A stretch of DNA of 64,000 nucleotides from Plantimonas leprariae (GTDB taxonomy: Bacteria > Pseudomonadota > Alphaproteobacteria > Rhizobiales > Rhizobiaceae): NCBI RefSeq assembly GCF_008802405.1, contig NZ_VZDO01000009.1:149102-213101 (forward strand), written 5' to 3'. Within the stretch, counting starts at the first letter, position 1; each line of letters begins with the position of its first letter. The position numbers were made by a program, and so were the translations under genes. Positions 63,193 to 64,000 of this stretch are shown here, in pieces. The notes below the pieces were generated by a model. The model did not search any database and had not been told where the DNA came from. It saw only the letters and a program-made list of their open reading frames with translations.

Positions 63193-64000
63193 ATGCGACG
63201 TTTGATCCAGAACCTCAGGCTCTCGCGAAAGATCAGCGGAGCCTTCGGTGCACTGCTCCTGATCGCCGTCTGCATGGGAGCCGCGGTCTGCCTGAACATC
63301 CTCAACGTGGAAACGGCGAGCCAGCGGCAGGAAGCGCAGGCGAAGATGCAGCTCACCGCGAGCGACATCCGTTTCGCCATGGCCCGGCAGGAGAACTCGC
63401 TGCGCGGCTTCCTCCTGACCCATGACAAGAGCTATGCCGAGAAGGTCGACAAGCATGGAGCCACGCTGAAGAAGTTCGAAAAGCAGGCGCGCGACAACGC
63501 CGTCGACCGCCCCGACGTCCTTGCCAAGCTCGACGCGCTGGAGAAGGCCAACACGGCCTGGTACGAGAACATCGCCAAGCCGGCGATGGCGCTGGCCGTG
63601 AACTCCGCCGATCCGAACGAGGCGATCGACCTGATCGCGTCGGAAAAGGCCGATGCCTTCCGCGATCCCGCCGAGGGCATCGTCGACGCGCTGCGCGAGG
63701 ACGAGACCAAGCTCTTCGCCGAATCGTCGGAAGCGCTCGCGGCCAGCAACACGCAGTCCGTCACGGTTCTGGGAGTGGGGCTGACGCTGCTCCTCGCGGC
63801 TGCGGTGGGATCGGGCATTCTCCTTTCGCGCACCATCGCGGCGCCGATTCGCAGCCTGAACGAGGCGATGGCCCGGCTTTCGTCCGGCGACCACGCGGTC
63901 GAAATCCCGCATGTCGACCGTCGCGACGAGGTCGGCTCGATGGCGCAGGCGGTGCAGGTGTTCAAGGACGGAGCGGTTGCGCAGCGGCGGCTGGAGGCGG
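63193..64000 (+). CDS. Methyl-accepting chemotaxis protein (N-terminal part, runs off the window)
   Basis: The first 269 codons of a chemoreceptor. A first membrane segment at about residues 16-38 (GAFGALLLIAVCMGAAVCLNIL) is followed by a helical periplasmic sensor domain of about 150 residues. It has the FAMARQENSLRGFLLTHDKSY segment typical of CHASE3/four-helix-bundle sensors. Next come a second membrane segment near 190-212 and a HAMP domain (RTIAAPIRSLNEAMARLSSGD...EVGSMAQAVQVFKD). The signalling domain lies beyond the edge. The ATG at 63193 starts a typical basic leader. Confidence 0.88.
   Translation, partial: MRRLIQNLRLSRKISGAFGALLLIAVCMGAAVCLNILNVETASQRQEAQAKMQLTASDIRFAMARQENSLRGFLLTHDKSYAEKVDKHGATLKKFEKQARDNAVDRPDVLAKLDALEKANTAWYENIAKPAMALAVNSADPNEAIDLIASEKADAFRDPAEGIVDALREDETKLFAESSEALAASNTQSVTVLGVGLTLLLAAAVGSGILLSRTIAAPIRSLNEAMARLSSGDHAVEIPHVDRRDEVGSMAQAVQVFKDGAVAQRRLEA

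Overview
The window is GC-rich DNA from an alphaproteobacterium, most likely of the Hyphomicrobiales (Rhizobiales). The evidence is the cob-type (late cobalt insertion) vitamin B12 genes with CobN, and the chromosomal order comM - gshB - yraN - rsmI - hemW - rdgB - rph, divergent from hrcA - grpE. I infer this from gene content and order; I cannot name the genus.

Left chromosomal part (1-24.4 kb). A minus-strand cobalamin operon (cbiX, cobH, cobL, cobI, a cbiG-cobJ fusion, and cobM running off the left edge) lies back to back with a plus-strand TSUP permease and cobQ. A cytochrome b561 and an SDR oxidoreductase follow. A canonical cobalamin riboswitch (about 9853-10057) precedes cobU-cobW-cobN-cobO, with a possible translated leader peptide between riboswitch and cobU. 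Then come an acyltransferase, a three-subunit PaoABC-like molybdenum aldehyde oxidoreductase, a PfkB-family sugar/adenosine kinase and a periplasmic PQQ-type aldose sugar dehydrogenase.

Mobile element (about 24389-52453, 28.06 kb). The Mg-chelatase-like competence gene comM (yifB) is split in two by an integrated element. A large serine recombinase sits at its left end. The attachment sites can be reconstructed from the two junctions: a nearly perfect dyad-symmetric attP with an AG core, inserted in the codons for the GHNLLFVGPPG Walker-A segment of ComM. Cargo from left to right: a C5 DNA methyltransferase, an unknown 205-residue protein and an XRE-ImmA/IrrE metallopeptidase protein (possible defence or regulatory cassette); a small serine resolvase; a Zn/Cd-type P-ATPase operon carrying copper-chaperone and disulfide-bond genes, under a divergent MerR regulator; an arsenic operon (arsR, arsC, arsH, arsB, arsK-like MFS); a plasmid-like replication gene with iteron-like repeats; a run of very small unknown genes; a lone DotA/TraY-like membrane protein; a TraD-like protein; an oriT of the Ti/RSF1010 family; and a MobA/MobL relaxase. 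This makes it an integrative mobilizable element with plasmid features and no mating apparatus of its own except the TraY-like protein.

Right chromosomal part (52.45-64 kb). The 5' part of comM, gshB, an extra AAA ATPase preceded by a perfect 17-bp dyad, yraN, rsmI, hemW, rdgB and rph all run on the minus strand. hrcA, grpE and a vapBC toxin-antitoxin pair run on the plus strand. folD follows on the minus strand, then the 5' part of a methyl-accepting chemotaxis protein gene that leaves the window.

I saw no rRNA, tRNA or CRISPR array.
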